From Ruminococcus sp. XPD3002 (GTDB lineage: Bacteria > Bacillota > Clostridia > Oscillospirales > Ruminococcaceae): DNA of 64,000 nt. The stretch's first letter is position 1, and every line of letters starts with the position of its first letter. Below the pieces are notes generated by a model that saw only the letters and a program-made list of their open reading frames with translations, was not told where the DNA came from and did not search any database. Below are positions 53,834 to 62,944 of this stretch, in pieces. The position numbers were made by a program, and so were the translations under genes. Location: positions 18,763-82,762 of the forward strand of contig FPJT01000014.1 in assembly GCA_900119535.1 (NCBI GenBank), in the 5' to 3' direction.

Positions 53834-53903
53834 AGTGTCAACAAAAGCTTTATTCATTTAAAGCTTTACAGGTTTAACAATAAAAAGAAAGGACGTGTTC
53901 ATC

Positions 53904-55508
53904 ATGAACAACATGTCAGGCGGCTCACAAGCCGCTACTTTCGTGATCCTTGCAATTTACGTCGCAATAATGGTCACGATCGGTCTCTACACTTCAAAGC
54001 GCACTAAGTCCACAAACGACTTCATGCTTGGCGGACGTAACGTAGGCTCGTGGCTTACAGCCTTCTCCTACGGTACAACTTATTTCTCGGCCGTTGTATT
54101 CATCGGCTATGCGGGACAGTTCGGCTGGAGCTACGGTGTCTCAGCAACATGGGTAGGTATAGGCAATGCCATTATCGGAAGCCTTATCCCCTTCTTCCTC
54201 ATCGGAAGACGTACCCGTCTTATGACTAACCACATCGGCGCCAAAACAATGCCTGAATACTTCGAGAAGCGTTTCGACTCGCAGTCACTTAAGACCGCTT
54301 CCGCACTCATCGTATTCATCTTCCTCATCCCCTATACCGCATCCGTATACAACGGTCTTTCACGTCTCTTCGGCATGGTATTCGACCTCGGAGAGAACGG
54401 CGGAACTTACATAATAATCGCTATGGCTGTCCTCTCAGCTGTATACGTTATGCTTGGCGGATACAAGGCTACAGCTCTCAACGACTTCTTCCAGGGCATC
54501 ATAATGCTTATCGGTATCGCTACAGTAGTCGGACTTACCATCCAGAAAAAGGACGGCTTCTCAGCAGCAGTTGACGCCCTCAACATCATCCCAGATGACA
54601 AGGGCAATACAGGTACACTCGGTTCTCTATTCGGACCTGATCCCCTTAACCTCCTTGGAGTTGTGCTCCTTACATCCCTCGGTACATGGGGACTTCCCCA
54701 GATGGTACAGAAGTTCTACGCTATCAAGGACGAACAGGCTATCAGGAAGGGTGCAGTTATCTCCACTATCTTTGCTTTCGTAGTTGCAGGCGGTTCTTAC
54801 TTCATGGGCGGATTTGTACGCCTCTACTGCTCGCTTACAGAAAACGACGGAGACAAGGCTTTCATCGAGACACTCAACGGCAGACCTGTCTACGATACAA
54901 TGGTCCCTGCACTTCTTCATCAGGCACTTCCGAATATCCTCATCGGTCTTGTAGTTGTACTGGTTCTCTCAGCTTCACTTTCAACCCTTTCTTCACTGGT
55001 ACTTACTTCAAGCTCCACACTCACAAATGACCTCATAAAGCCCCGTGTAAAGAATTTCAGTGACAAGACTCAGATGACTGTTATGCGTGTGTTCATTGCA
55101 GTATTCCTTGTTATCTCAGTCATCATCGCTTGCAATAAGAACGCTTCTATCTCAACTCTTATGTCCTACTCATGGGGCGCACTTTCAGGTGCATTCCTCG
55201 GTCCATTCCTCTATGGTCTGTTCCTGAAAAAAGCAAGTACAGCTGCATGCTGGGCAAGCTTCTTCACAGGTCTCTGCATCACAGTTGCTCACATGTTCCT
55301 GTTCAGCATGAACATAGAAGCTTTCAGCGGTATCAGACAGGCAGTTATCGACATGAAATGTCCGCTTAACCTCCTTTCTCCTATCAACGCAGGTGCTTTC
55401 GCTATGATCCTTTCACTCATCATAGTTCCTATAGTAAGCAGCTTCACAAAGGCTCCCGAAAAGAATGTAGTAGACAACGCCTTCAGCAGTCTTTCAGCAA
55501 GCAAGTAA
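53904..55508 (+). CDS. Sodium:solute symporter (SSS family)
   Basis: A 534-residue polytopic protein with about 13 membrane helices and the SSS signatures: DFMLGGRNVGSWLTAFSYGT, YFSAVVFIGYAGQFGWSYG, MLGGYKATALNDFFQGIIML and SASLSTLSSLVLTSSSTLTN. It couples Na+ entry to uptake of a solute such as an amino acid, sugar or organic acid; the sequence does not decide which. I start at MNNMSGGS, with AAGGA upstream; an in-frame GTG three codons earlier is less likely. An unusual run of six hairpins follows. Confidence 0.9.
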   Translation: MNNMSGGSQAATFVILAIYVAIMVTIGLYTSKRTKSTNDFMLGGRNVGSWLTAFSYGTTYFSAVVFIGYAGQFGWSYGVSATWVGIGNAIIGSLIPFFLIGRRTRLMTNHIGAKTMPEYFEKRFDSQSLKTASALIVFIFLIPYTASVYNGLSRLFGMVFDLGENGGTYIIIAMAVLSAVYVMLGGYKATALNDFFQGIIMLIGIATVVGLTIQKKDGFSAAVDALNIIPDDKGNTGTLGSLFGPDPLNLLGVVLLTSLGTWGLPQMVQKFYAIKDEQAIRKGAVISTIFAFVVAGGSYFMGGFVRLYCSLTENDGDKAFIETLNGRPVYDTMVPALLHQALPNILIGLVVVLVLSASLSTLSSLVLTSSSTLTNDLIKPRVKNFSDKTQMTVMRVFIAVFLVISVIIACNKNASISTLMSYSWGALSGAFLGPFLYGLFLKKASTAACWASFFTGLCITVAHMFLFSMNIEAFSGIRQAVIDMKCPLNLLSPINAGAFAMILSLIIVPIVSSFTKAPEKNVVDNAFSSLSASK

Positions 55509-55523
55509 ATTAATGTCTGCTCA

Positions 55524-55743
55524 ACAACTTAAAATCGGCTATCTCAGCTTGTTTTAGCCGATTTTAAGTTGTCAAAGTGCAAGAAAATTTTATAACATAG
55601 AAGAATTTTCCTGCACTTTGTTTTGCCCGAAAGGGCAAAATGAGCTTGACATAAAGAAATGCGACGCGCAAATTCAATAATTTATGAAGAATTTGCGCTC
55701 CCCGAACAAAGTTCGGGGTAATAACCGCCTTTAGGCGGTTATT
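55524..55743. repeat. Cluster of six consecutive perfect or near-perfect hairpins
   Basis: Stem arms: 55524-55541/55555-55572 (18 bp perfect); 55573-55589/55604-55620 (17, one mismatch); 55621-55628/55633-55640 (8, GAAA loop); 55666-55675/55689-55698 (10); 55700-55707/55711-55718 (8, AAA loop); 55720-55730/55733-55743 (11). Together they fill most of a 440-base gap. The last two belong to dispersed repeat A. Confidence 0.92.
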
Positions 55744-55755
55744 GAGTACACATTA
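55699..55755. repeat. Dispersed double-hairpin repeat, copy A3
   Basis: CCCCGAAC-AAA-GTTCGGGG, then AATAACCGCCT-TT-AGGCGGTTATT, then GAGTACACATTA. The best preserved of the three copies. Confidence 0.9.
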
Positions 55756-55811
55756 AATTATAAAACCAACATCCCCGTATAATAAAGGGATGGCGGTGAT
55801 ATAGAAGATTT

Positions 55812-55888
55812 AAGCCATAGTATTTCCGATGTGTGTTCAGAAGTACTATGGCTTCTCTATTGACTGTACATGAAGGTTGTGCTATAAT
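55812..55888 (+). repeat. Dispersed terminator-promoter module, copy B3
   Basis: AAGCCATAGTATTTC pairs with GAAGTACTATGGCTT (one G-U), then TTGACT (55860-55865), 17-base spacer, TATAAT (55883-55888). Drives the VanZ-like gene. Confidence 0.9.
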
Positions 55889-55950
55889 TGTTACTAATAT
55901 AAATCGGAATTTATCAAGCTATCTGCTAAAGAAAGGATGAGGCAGTGACT

Positions 55951-56490
55951 ATGATTGAGATTTCCTATCTACAGATGTTTTTTTTTATAACTCTCATTTG
56001 GATAATTGTGCGATTCATAATTGCGATCAGATTCAAGAAGTTTTCGGTAAAACGAGAACTACAGATGCTTCTTGTATACATATGCCTTGTAGTTATTGCA
56101 AGATTTGTATACTTCCCGTTACATTTTGTTGATGGAAAAATAGGTACACTAACGATTGGATTTTCAGAGACACCGTCTGACATGATAAGTTTAATCCCGT
56201 TCTTTTTTCTCTTTGACAGATATGATGGATGGCTTATCAATATTATCGGGAACATAGCAATGTTTATACCTGTAGGAATAGTATGGCCTATCTGTTTTCG
56301 CAAGCTTGATAATATCAAAAAAACAGTGTTCGCAGGGATTTGTTTTATTATCTTTATTGAGCTGTCCCAACTGCTATGTCCCGAAAGGCATACAGATATT
56401 GATGACATAATATTAAATACGAGCGGTGTTATGATTGGGACGTGTGTCATATTTGCTATACGAAAAGCCACAAATTCTGATTTAGCTTAG
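55951..56490 (+). CDS. VanZ-like membrane protein
   Basis: A 179-residue protein with about five membrane segments. The VanZ signature region is NIIGNIAMFIPVGIVWPICF followed by IIFIELSQLLCPERHTDIDD and ILNTSGVMIGTCVIF. VanZ-like proteins are linked to low-level glycopeptide tolerance and other envelope functions; the activity is unsettled. I start at MIEISYLQ (GAGG 8 bases upstream). It is transcribed from dispersed module B3. Confidence 0.85.
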   Translation: MIEISYLQMFFFITLIWIIVRFIIAIRFKKFSVKRELQMLLVYICLVVIARFVYFPLHFVDGKIGTLTIGFSETPSDMISLIPFFFLFDRYDGWLINIIGNIAMFIPVGIVWPICFRKLDNIKKTVFAGICFIIFIELSQLLCPERHTDIDDIILNTSGVMIGTCVIFAIRKATNSDLA

Positions 56491-56509
56491 TAAACGAATA
56501 AAACACAAT

Positions 56510-56540
56510 GCCCCTGATTGCTTTACAAGGCTCAGGGGCA
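56510..56540 (+). terminator. Terminator between VanZ-like and GNAT genes
   Basis: TGCCCCTGA...TCAGGGGCA around a 13-base loop, followed by AAAATTT. It separates converging genes. Confidence 0.65.
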
Positions 56541-56588
56541 AAATTTATATATGTGTATCTGTATTAACCATTCGGGGATGTTTTCTTC

Positions 56589-57005
56589 TCACTTCACCGT
56601 ATACATCATTTTCAAGCGCTCCGCTTCGTTGCGGTCAAAACCGAATTTCTTATAAAATGGTATCTTGTCGGGCATAGCGCAAAGCTCCACAAATATCCTC
56701 GTACCGCTTATGCCGTTGTCGTTCACGAATTTCAGCAGCTCATTTATTAGAAGGCGTCCTATCCCCTTTTTCTGATAATCGGGATGAACGATAACGTCCT
56801 TGATATAGTAATCGAGTCCCATATCGCCTATCATTCTTGCCATTGCAACTATTTTTTCACCGTCAAAAACCGACACACGGAAAAGAGTATGCTCCATTGC
56901 AAGTCTCGTTTGCTCCAGTGTGGGACCATTTCCCCATACCGATTCCCAGAGATATATGAATTCTTCCGCTGTCAGTTCGTTGTGCTTTATTACTAATCCA
57001 TCCAT
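56589..57005 (-). CDS. GNAT N-acetyltransferase
   Basis: A 138-residue acetyltransferase. VSVFDGEKIVAMARMIGD, the acetyl-CoA loop IVHPDYQKKGIGRLLINELL and the late Asn/Tyr region MPDKIPFYKKFGFDRN place it in the YhbS/ArgA-like GNATs. Start MDGLVIKH has GGAG 8 bases upstream. Target unknown. Monocistronic, upstream of tRNA-Pro on the opposite strand. Confidence 0.88.
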   Translation of the reverse strand: MDGLVIKHNELTAEEFIYLWESVWGNGPTLEQTRLAMEHTLFRVSVFDGEKIVAMARMIGDMGLDYYIKDVIVHPDYQKKGIGRLLINELLKFVNDNGISGTRIFVELCAMPDKIPFYKKFGFDRNEAERLKMMYTVK

Positions 57006-57122
57006 TTTTACCACTCCTTTACTGTATTATGTTATATCTATTATAAACCCGATGAACTCCTATGTCAATCTCGGTAAATATAATTAAATCAATAAAATAT
57101 ATTCTTCTTCACTGATTCTCTA

Positions 57123-57151
57123 TTGACAAACTTCCGAAAATGGTGTATAAT
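57123..57151 (+). promoter_or_regulatory. Promoter of tRNA-Pro
   Basis: TTGACA (57123-57128), 17-base spacer, TATAAT (57146-57151): a perfect consensus promoter, 12 bases before the tRNA. Confidence 0.9.
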
Positions 57152-57162
57152 AATTCTGTTAT

Positions 57163-57239
57163 CGAGGTGTGGCTCAGTTTGGTAGAGTACTACGTTCGGG
57201 ACGTAGGGGCCGCAGGTTCAAATCCTGTCACCTCGACCA
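57163..57239 (+). tRNA. tRNA-Pro (CGG)
   Basis: CGAGGTG...CACCTCG acceptor, anticodon stem CTACG/CGTAG with loop TTCGGGA giving CGG, T arm CAGGTTCAAATCCTG, encoded CCA. Confidence 0.95.
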
Positions 57240-57245
57240 AAACTT

Positions 57246-57288
57246 AAACCGCTTGAATTCGGGATAATACCGATATTCAAGCGGTTTT
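57246..57288 (+). terminator. Terminator after tRNA-Pro
   Basis: AACCGCTTGAAT pairs with ATTCAAGCGGTT, then TTCTAT. Confidence 0.8.
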
Positions 57289-57361
57289 CTATATGTAGAT
57301 CAAGTGATATCCGTATCTGTACATATGTCAAAAATCGGATCATCCTCATAGTTTTTATACT

Positions 57362-58690
57362 TCAGACACTTGAATTGTTGATTATCATTTTTTTCAGTTT
57401 GATGAAATCAAATGCGTTGATATTAACTTCTTTATACTCAGTAGCCTGATTTGATGCTATAAGATCGGAGTTGAACCAGAGAATATCCTTCTCTTTGCCT
57501 ACAAGATAATTCTGAAGCTTAACGGCATCTGCTATAGAAACGTCATTATCGCCGTTAACATCACCTGTAAGAATATTGTGTTCTCTCATACTCTCGGGGA
57601 TCACATCAACAAATTGTTCGGTGTAAAAAACATTTGCATACTGACAATAAGCAGCATCGGGGACGTATACTTTGCATCTGTAATTATCTGCTTCAGCGTC
57701 CTCACCCAGTAAACCGACGTATAAAGTTTCATCCTCATCAACACCTATCGGATCCAGATAGTTTTCAAAAAGCTTAGTATCAGCTCTTTTGAATGTTATT
57801 TCTTCGAGCGCTGAACATCCTGTGAACGGCTGATTGATTTTTATAACGCTTTCAGGAATCGTAATATTTTTTATTTCCTTATTGCCTGCAAAAGCATTTT
57901 TTCCGATGATCCGCAGTCCCTCGGGCAATATCAGAGCTTTAAGGCTGCAATTTTTAAATGCATTGTCCTCGATTTTCTCCAGACTCTCAGGAAGGATAAC
58001 TTTTTCGATATCACAGTTTTCAAATGCTTTCTGTTTTATAACTTTTACGCCGTCGGGGACAGTGAAGGTATCCTCTGCATAATTCTCAGGAAAGCTCCAG
58101 AGTTCATCTTTATCAGGAGAAAGAATTATCGAATCGGCTATATCTGCTATCGGGGCATCTGCATCAAGGGTTTCAAATTTGATATCGTTCTTCTGAGCAT
58201 ATACCGCAGCATAGGAATTGCTCTTTCCGTATATTATAAGATCACTGCAATCGGTAAAACCTGTGATTTCAGTTACACTTTCGGGGATAACAGCTTTTTT
58301 CAGTGCAGAACAACCCGCAAATGCGTTGTCGATCTTTTCAAGTCCTTCCGGGAAAGCAACTTCTTCAAGAGAAGTACATCCGCAAAAAGCGTTTTTAGAA
58401 ATAGTTTTTAGTCCGTCGGGGAAAGTAACGGAAACAAGTCCGGTACAGCCGTTGAAAACTAACGAAGAGATAACTGTTACCTCATCAGGGACGGTAAATG
58501 AAGTTTCACCGTTGAGTTTTACGTAATAAAGCTGTCCGTCTGAGATTTTCCATTCAGCTTTGGTTGATTCAGCAGGAGCTTCAGATGTTATCTCTGTATC
58601 CTGCAATGGTTCCTCGGCGTAAACGCCGAAAGGTACTGCCGATAATGATATTGCAGCAGCTGCAAGTAAAGATAATAATCTTTTTTTCAT
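57362..58690 (-). CDS. Secreted leucine-rich-repeat (BspA-type) dockerin protein
   Basis: A 442-residue secreted protein. Signal peptide about 1-26 (ends VYAEE). LRR_5/BspA repeats cover about 45-345: VSVTFPDGLKTISKNAFCGC, LEEVAFPEGLEKIDNAFAGC, ILPESLEKIEDNAFKNC and similar. A type I dockerin occupies about 370-442 (ILTGDVNGDNDVSIADAVKL, then a weaker second repeat EYKEVNINAFDFIKLKK lacking some Ca-ligand Asp). BspA-type repeats mediate binding to surfaces or proteins. The dockerin would mount it on a scaffoldin. Confidence 0.88.
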   Translation of the reverse strand: MKKRLLSLLAAAAISLSAVPFGVYAEEPLQDTEITSEAPAESTKAEWKISDGQLYYVKLNGETSFTVPDEVTVISSLVFNGCTGLVSVTFPDGLKTISKNAFCGCTSLEEVAFPEGLEKIDNAFAGCSALKKAVIPESVTEITGFTDCSDLIIYGKSNSYAAVYAQKNDIKFETLDADAPIADIADSIILSPDKDELWSFPENYAEDTFTVPDGVKVIKQKAFENCDIEKVILPESLEKIEDNAFKNCSLKALILPEGLRIIGKNAFAGNKEIKNITIPESVIKINQPFTGCSALEEITFKRADTKLFENYLDPIGVDEDETLYVGLLGEDAEADNYRCKVYVPDAAYCQYANVFYTEQFVDVIPESMREHNILTGDVNGDNDVSIADAVKLQNYLVGKEKDILWFNSDLIASNQATEYKEVNINAFDFIKLKKMIINNSSV

Positions 58691-58923
58691 AGTAAGACCT
58701 CCTAAATTCTTTAATCATTTATTTTCAGTTTTATTCTAACATTTCCCCTCCTTTATAAAATATTATCTTTATAAAAGCATTTATCTGCTTCTATTACTTA
58801 GTCTTTTCAGAACGAAAAAAGTCTCACTTTTTACAGAAATTATTTGGTTTTCTTTTATGTAATTTAATAATTCCTCTGCTCTTATCTAACCATGCGAAGA
58901 CTTTTTCATTTTTAATCCTCCAT

Positions 58924-59697
58924 TCAAGTTAATGAATTGACCATATTTTCCGCTTCTTGATAATCCAAACCCAGCGATGTATAGTTAAAAATAAATTTGT
59001 CCGAAACATACAGTGCCCTGTATTGATTATCTTCCATACTAATTAAATATGGTTTACCATTAATTACTTTTTCTTCAACATTGCCTTCATCTGATGGAAG
59101 ACCTACATTGCCACCATGAACATTAAACACATATATCATACTAACACGCACATCACCTTTATCTAACCAAATCGTCAATCCATTATATTGATAATCTAAT
59201 TTGGTTAATGCAAATCCTTCCGGTAAATATTTAATGATCGGAGAAGATATATCGTATTCAGCACATTTGGTTTTGATTTCGCTAAGGATCTGCTGAGTTT
59301 CTTTTCTGTCCTGATCCATATGGATAACTATTCCACCGTCTACTACCTCATAGAGCTTTGGGAACATCTTAACATCAAAGGCATACGCTATGCCCTGATT
59401 TAAAACAACCACTGCTACTAAGCAGGCAGCTGCTGTAGAAAGGGTTTTTATCACCTTCCTTCTTTTGGGAACTTTATTATCCAGCTTTGCAAGTATAGCC
59501 TCTGTACTGCGCTTAACATCTTCTTCTGAGGGGGTATATTCTTTGATATCTGCTATTGCATTTGATAGTTCTATTATCTTACGCTCGTCACGATTTTTCA
59601 TCGTTTTATTCAGTTCTTCATCAAGCTCTTCGTTCAATTCACTTAGTATTTCATCATCAAGATCAGCAAGCTTCTCAATAAATTCGTTTTTATCCAT
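58924..59697 (-). CDS. Membrane anti-sigma factor, DUF4367 type
   Basis: A 257-residue protein: a cytoplasmic acidic helical segment 1-80 (DEILSELNEELDEELNKTMK), one membrane helix (about 86-108, TLSTAAACLVAVVVLNQGIA), and an extracytoplasmic DUF4367-like domain with YLPEGFALTKLDYQYNGLTI. It directly follows an ECF sigma gene, so it is the presumed anti-sigma factor, sensing something at the envelope. Its cytoplasmic segment is duplicated as a separate gene at 60196. Confidence 0.8.
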   Translation of the reverse strand: MDKNEFIEKLADLDDEILSELNEELDEELNKTMKNRDERKIIELSNAIADIKEYTPSEEDVKRSTEAILAKLDNKVPKRRKVIKTLSTAAACLVAVVVLNQGIAYAFDVKMFPKLYEVVDGGIVIHMDQDRKETQQILSEIKTKCAEYDISSPIIKYLPEGFALTKLDYQYNGLTIWLDKGDVRVSMIYVFNVHGGNVGLPSDEGNVEEKVINGKPYLISMEDNQYRALYVSDKFIFNYTSLGLDYQEAENMVNSLT

Positions 59698-59750
59698 AGC
59701 TTAGTCCTCCTTCTTAAAAAATAATCCTGTCATTCTAATAACTTTTGCAA

Positions 59751-60242
59751 TTAATCTTCAAGTGAATTGCCATTAAGACTTTTATACAGTTTCTTTTTAA
59801 TTCGTGATACTTTACATTGCAGAGCTATAAGTGTCATTTCGTTCTTAGAAGCGAGTTTTTCTTTTTCTTCTTTATCCTTACAACATATGAACGCTATAAG
59901 AAGAGACGCTTCATTATGTGGAAGATGCTCGTATATCGATAAAATCGGGCTATCAGCATTCAAATTATTGTCTTGTATGATGTCAGCGTAATCATTTATA
60001 TCGATATGATTGTTCGTATTTTTTCTTTTATATTCCATTATTTTCTTCTCTGCCGTTTTTAATAGCCAACCAAGTATTCTGTCAGAATATAATAATCTGT
60101 TACGCTTTCCGAGAAATGTTAGAAAGGTTTCCTGTGTACAGTCTTCGGCAGCACTGCTATTGTGCATTTTGGAGAAGCAGAATAAAAAGATATCATTATA
60201 GTATTTCTCTATTATTATTCCGCATAATTCCTTTTCTATCAA
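59751..60242 (-). CDS. ECF-type RNA polymerase sigma factor
   Basis: A 163-residue sigma-70 family protein. Region 2 is FLFCFSKMHNSSAAEDCTQETFLTFL, with the family AEDCTQETF motif; region 4 is about 108-155 (LLIAFICCKDKEEKEKLASK, ALQCKVSRIKKKLYKSL). The linker is acidic. Region 2 is well conserved, region 4 less so. It overlaps the small gene at 60196 and precedes the anti-sigma gene at 58924 by about 50 bases. Target promoters are not identified. Confidence 0.87.
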   Translation of the reverse strand: MIEKELCGIIIEKYYNDIFLFCFSKMHNSSAAEDCTQETFLTFLGKRNRLLYSDRILGWLLKTAEKKIMEYKRKNTNNHIDINDYADIIQDNNLNADSPILSIYEHLPHNEASLLIAFICCKDKEEKEKLASKNEMTLIALQCKVSRIKKKLYKSLNGNSLED

Positions 60243-60492
60243 CTTCTATTACCTCCGTTTCTGCAGAAAAAACCTCTAATTTATCAAGGATCTTATTTTT
60301 CCTTTTCGTTATTTCTTCTTCTGATAGCCTTAATTCTTGAATGTCTCCGATGGCGGTCAGTAATATTAGTATTTTTTTATCGTTCCAAAGTTCAAATGGT
60401 TGTTTTAATTCTTCATCAAGTGAATGGTTCAGGTCAGTTAGTAAATCATTTTTATAGTTGCTTATCGTTTTTATGTATTCATTGTTGTTCAT
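60196..60492 (-). CDS. Free-standing anti-sigma-like cytoplasmic domain
   Basis: A 98-residue soluble protein whose whole length parallels the first 80 or so residues of the anti-sigma factor at 58924: NxxLLTDLNHSLDEELKQPF against EILSELNEELDEELNKTMKN, then AIGDIQELRLSEEEITKRKN against AIADIKEYTPSEEDVKRSTE, and ILDKLE against ILAKLD. It has no membrane helix. It precedes and overlaps the sigma gene, so it could be a second, cytoplasmic antagonist or a decoy. GGGAGG lies upstream of the start. Confidence 0.7.
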   Translation of the reverse strand: MNNNEYIKTISNYKNDLLTDLNHSLDEELKQPFELWNDKKILILLTAIGDIQELRLSEEEITKRKNKILDKLEVFSAETEVIEVDRKGIMRNNNREIL

Positions 60493-60813
60493 ATTCCCAC
60501 CTCCCGGGATTCTTCTTTTGAGTTGTTATTTACCTGTTTATATAATTATGTCAGATTTTGTCGATTTTTTTCATCTGCACATCAAACTTCGTATGATTGC
60601 ACAAAATCCAGAGTGTGTTATTGTGCAATGTATAATGTCAGGTGATTATAAATTTCTTTTTATTATTAAACCTGAACAGGCAGCAAGTTCCTATCATAAA
60701 TATACTGAATAAATGGATATTCGTCAAGAAAAAGATTTTTACTCTAATAATATCAGCTGAACTATAAATGAACGCCTATGCTTCCTTCATAACCATGACA
60801 TTAATAATAGCAA

Positions 60814-60850
60814 AAAATCTCTCCCCTATTTAAATGGAGAGAGATTTTTA
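60814..60850. terminator. AT-rich hairpin with T-run
   Basis: AAAAATCTCTC pairs with GAGAGATTTTT around a 13-base loop. It lies in the 776-base gap between the anti-sigma-like gene and the 61269 gene; the gap otherwise shows only AT-rich sequence, the IS66-like remnant and the hairpin at 61221. Confidence 0.6.
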
Positions 60851-61118
60851 ATATTCGGCTATTGACACACTACGACATTAGAGATATAATTATATTAACA
60901 AGTAACACTTCACATACAAACAAATAAACATAGATCCTAAGCAACACAAAAATCTTTTTAAACTTCATTGTCGATACGGTCAACACTTTCAATAACTTAC
61001 AATTAGACTATCCTGTATAATAAACTCCAAAAAACTTCATTCAACTATTTTTGAAAACTAAAATACTCCATAGAATTAATTGAACTAAAATGGAGTTGCA
61101 CAGACGGGAGGCAGTATT

Positions 61119-61217
61119 ATTCAGAAGAAAGCGAAAGAGATCGTAACAATAAAACAGAATGTCCGACTTCACAAATTGTCGGAACAACAGGCAAGCGCTT
61201 CTCATTATACGAATTAA
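61119..61217 (+). pseudogene. Possible remnant of an IS66-type accessory protein
   Basis: An ATT-start reading of 32 codons (QKKAKEIVTIKQNVRLHKLS, then EQQASASHYTN) with GGGAGG upstream resembles the N-terminus of the small IS66-family accessory ORF, with the expected WSEQI segment deleted. The rest of such an element is absent. Low-confidence resemblance from memory of the family. Confidence 0.3.
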
Positions 61218-61220
61218 AGA

Positions 61221-61241
61221 ACAGCCATAAAGCTGTTTTTT
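61221..61241 (+). terminator. Small hairpin terminator
   Basis: ACAGC-CATAAA-GCTGT followed by TTTTTT, just before the gene at 61269. Confidence 0.7.
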
Positions 61242-61268
61242 AATAATAAATATTTATGGAGGAATTCT

Positions 61269-62927
61269 ATGAAACTACTCAAACGTTTTGCAACAGCTAT
61301 CCTATCCGTCTCCATTATGACAGGCATATCATCTGTCGGAGAACCGCTACGTCTGAAAGCAGATGCAGCCAATGGCGCTGTAAGCTACAGACAAGCCCTT
61401 AACAACTGGGATTCAAAATTCACCAGTGAAATGCGAGATCTTAGCAGGGATTACTACTGGAACAACAAAGATGGCGGTACCTATTCTCATAGTGCCTGTG
61501 ATCACAGCAGATACGGCACGAAAAACTGCAACAGTGTTGATTACCATGCAGCATACGAGTATAAGGGCCAGATCTATCAACAGGCAAACGAAAAAAATGA
61601 GCCGTCAAATCAGTGCTTCGGATTTGCCTATAAGCTCGCACAGCACTTCTGGGGTACAGATTATTACATCCGCCGTAAGACGAATAATTCATACACAGAT
61701 CCTAAAGTTGGTGATAATGTCCGTCTCAATTTCACAGCAATGGATGCTAACGGCAAAGAACGCAATATCGGACACAGCATATTCATTACAGGCATCTCGG
61801 GCTCTGATATTACGTTTGCGGATTGCAATGCCGATCTGAACGATTGCAAGATACGCTGGAAAGCGTCTGAATACTACGATTCTTTCGAGGTTGTAAACGG
61901 CCGTTCCAAAGGTAAGAATATGGTCAAAGTCACAAAGGACTATCTTAAATCTCATACAGAATATTATTATCGTCCGATCATAAAAGGTGATTTCAACAGC
62001 AATGACAGGATCGATAGCTCCGATGTCAACCAATTCAAATCCTATCTCAAATATGGCAATACGGGCAGCAATCCTACGGAGATGTACGATATCAACAGTG
62101 ACGGAAAAATAACAGAGGCAGATTATACTCAGCTGCAGTACTATGCTAACCTTTCTTACGTAGACGGACACTTATTCGGCACCGGAAGTGTAGACGAATA
62201 CTACACTGACAGATACAATATCGACGATGGGTTTGTTTATGAAAACGGTATATATGAATCCAACGGTGACGGCACTGCTGCATTCGTCAAACCGTTTTTA
62301 AAGGAGACACAATCCTTTATCGTTCGTTCTTCTGTAAAGGACAGCAACGGCAGATCGTATACTGTAACCGATATCGGCGGAGATTACCAGGGCCCTGTGA
62401 AAAATATGGGCGGAAAGCTGAAAAGTATAGTGGTTCCGAGCACCATAAAAAGGATCAAACCTTTTGCCTTCTGCAATACGCCACTGCAAAAGTTTATATT
62501 CAACGGAAACAACTCGAACCTGAGAACTATTGATGGTTGTGCATTCTACAACTGCGCTAATCTGCAGTCTCTTGATCTGAGATACTGCCCGTATCTTTCA
62601 TCTATCGGAGATTCTGCGTTCTCAGGCTGCAATTCTCTTCAGTCCATCAATCTTCCTTACGGTATCAGCACGATCACTCTCGGTAAATACAGCGGTATTT
62701 TCGATTCCGGAAAGGGCAATAAGACAACCATATATGTCAACAACCTCAAAACCAGCATCACCCCTTCAAGCAATTACCAGCTGCTGAAGTTCTATGGAAA
62801 TAATGATATTCAGCTCTGGAGGTCCGGAAAAATATCTCTTTGCGGTAAGATCTTCAAGGTGTATGATAATGACAGACTGATTGCACGACAGGCATCGACT
62901 TACGGTACGCTTCCTGCTCCGCAGTAA
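61269..62927 (+). CDS. Secreted cysteine-peptidase-like / dockerin / LRR protein
   Basis: A 552-residue secreted protein. Signal about 1-32. Residues 35-235 form a papain-fold/CHAP-like domain: Cys116 in EPSNQCFGFAYKLAQHFWG, His169 in RNIGHSIFITGISGS, then ITFADCNADL with candidate Asp185. Type I dockerin about 238-298 (GDFNSNDRIDSSDV, DINSDGKITEADYT). LRR_5/BspA repeats about 370-470 (TIDGCAFYNCANLQSLDLRY, SIGDSAFSGCNSLQSINLPY). It could be a wall- or protein-degrading enzyme recruited to a cellulosome. GGAGG lies 7 bases before the ATG. Confidence 0.8.
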   Translation: MKLLKRFATAILSVSIMTGISSVGEPLRLKADAANGAVSYRQALNNWDSKFTSEMRDLSRDYYWNNKDGGTYSHSACDHSRYGTKNCNSVDYHAAYEYKGQIYQQANEKNEPSNQCFGFAYKLAQHFWGTDYYIRRKTNNSYTDPKVGDNVRLNFTAMDANGKERNIGHSIFITGISGSDITFADCNADLNDCKIRWKASEYYDSFEVVNGRSKGKNMVKVTKDYLKSHTEYYYRPIIKGDFNSNDRIDSSDVNQFKSYLKYGNTGSNPTEMYDINSDGKITEADYTQLQYYANLSYVDGHLFGTGSVDEYYTDRYNIDDGFVYENGIYESNGDGTAAFVKPFLKETQSFIVRSSVKDSNGRSYTVTDIGGDYQGPVKNMGGKLKSIVVPSTIKRIKPFAFCNTPLQKFIFNGNNSNLRTIDGCAFYNCANLQSLDLRYCPYLSSIGDSAFSGCNSLQSINLPYGISTITLGKYSGIFDSGKGNKTTIYVNNLKTSITPSSNYQLLKFYGNNDIQLWRSGKISLCGKIFKVYDNDRLIARQASTYGTLPAPQ

Positions 62928-62944
62928 ATAACAGGCATAAAGAA

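Noticed and set aside
60458-60712. 84-codon plus-strand ORF in the gap after the sigma cluster
   Set aside because: Overlaps the start region of the opposite gene, has no ribosome-binding site and no recognisable pattern.
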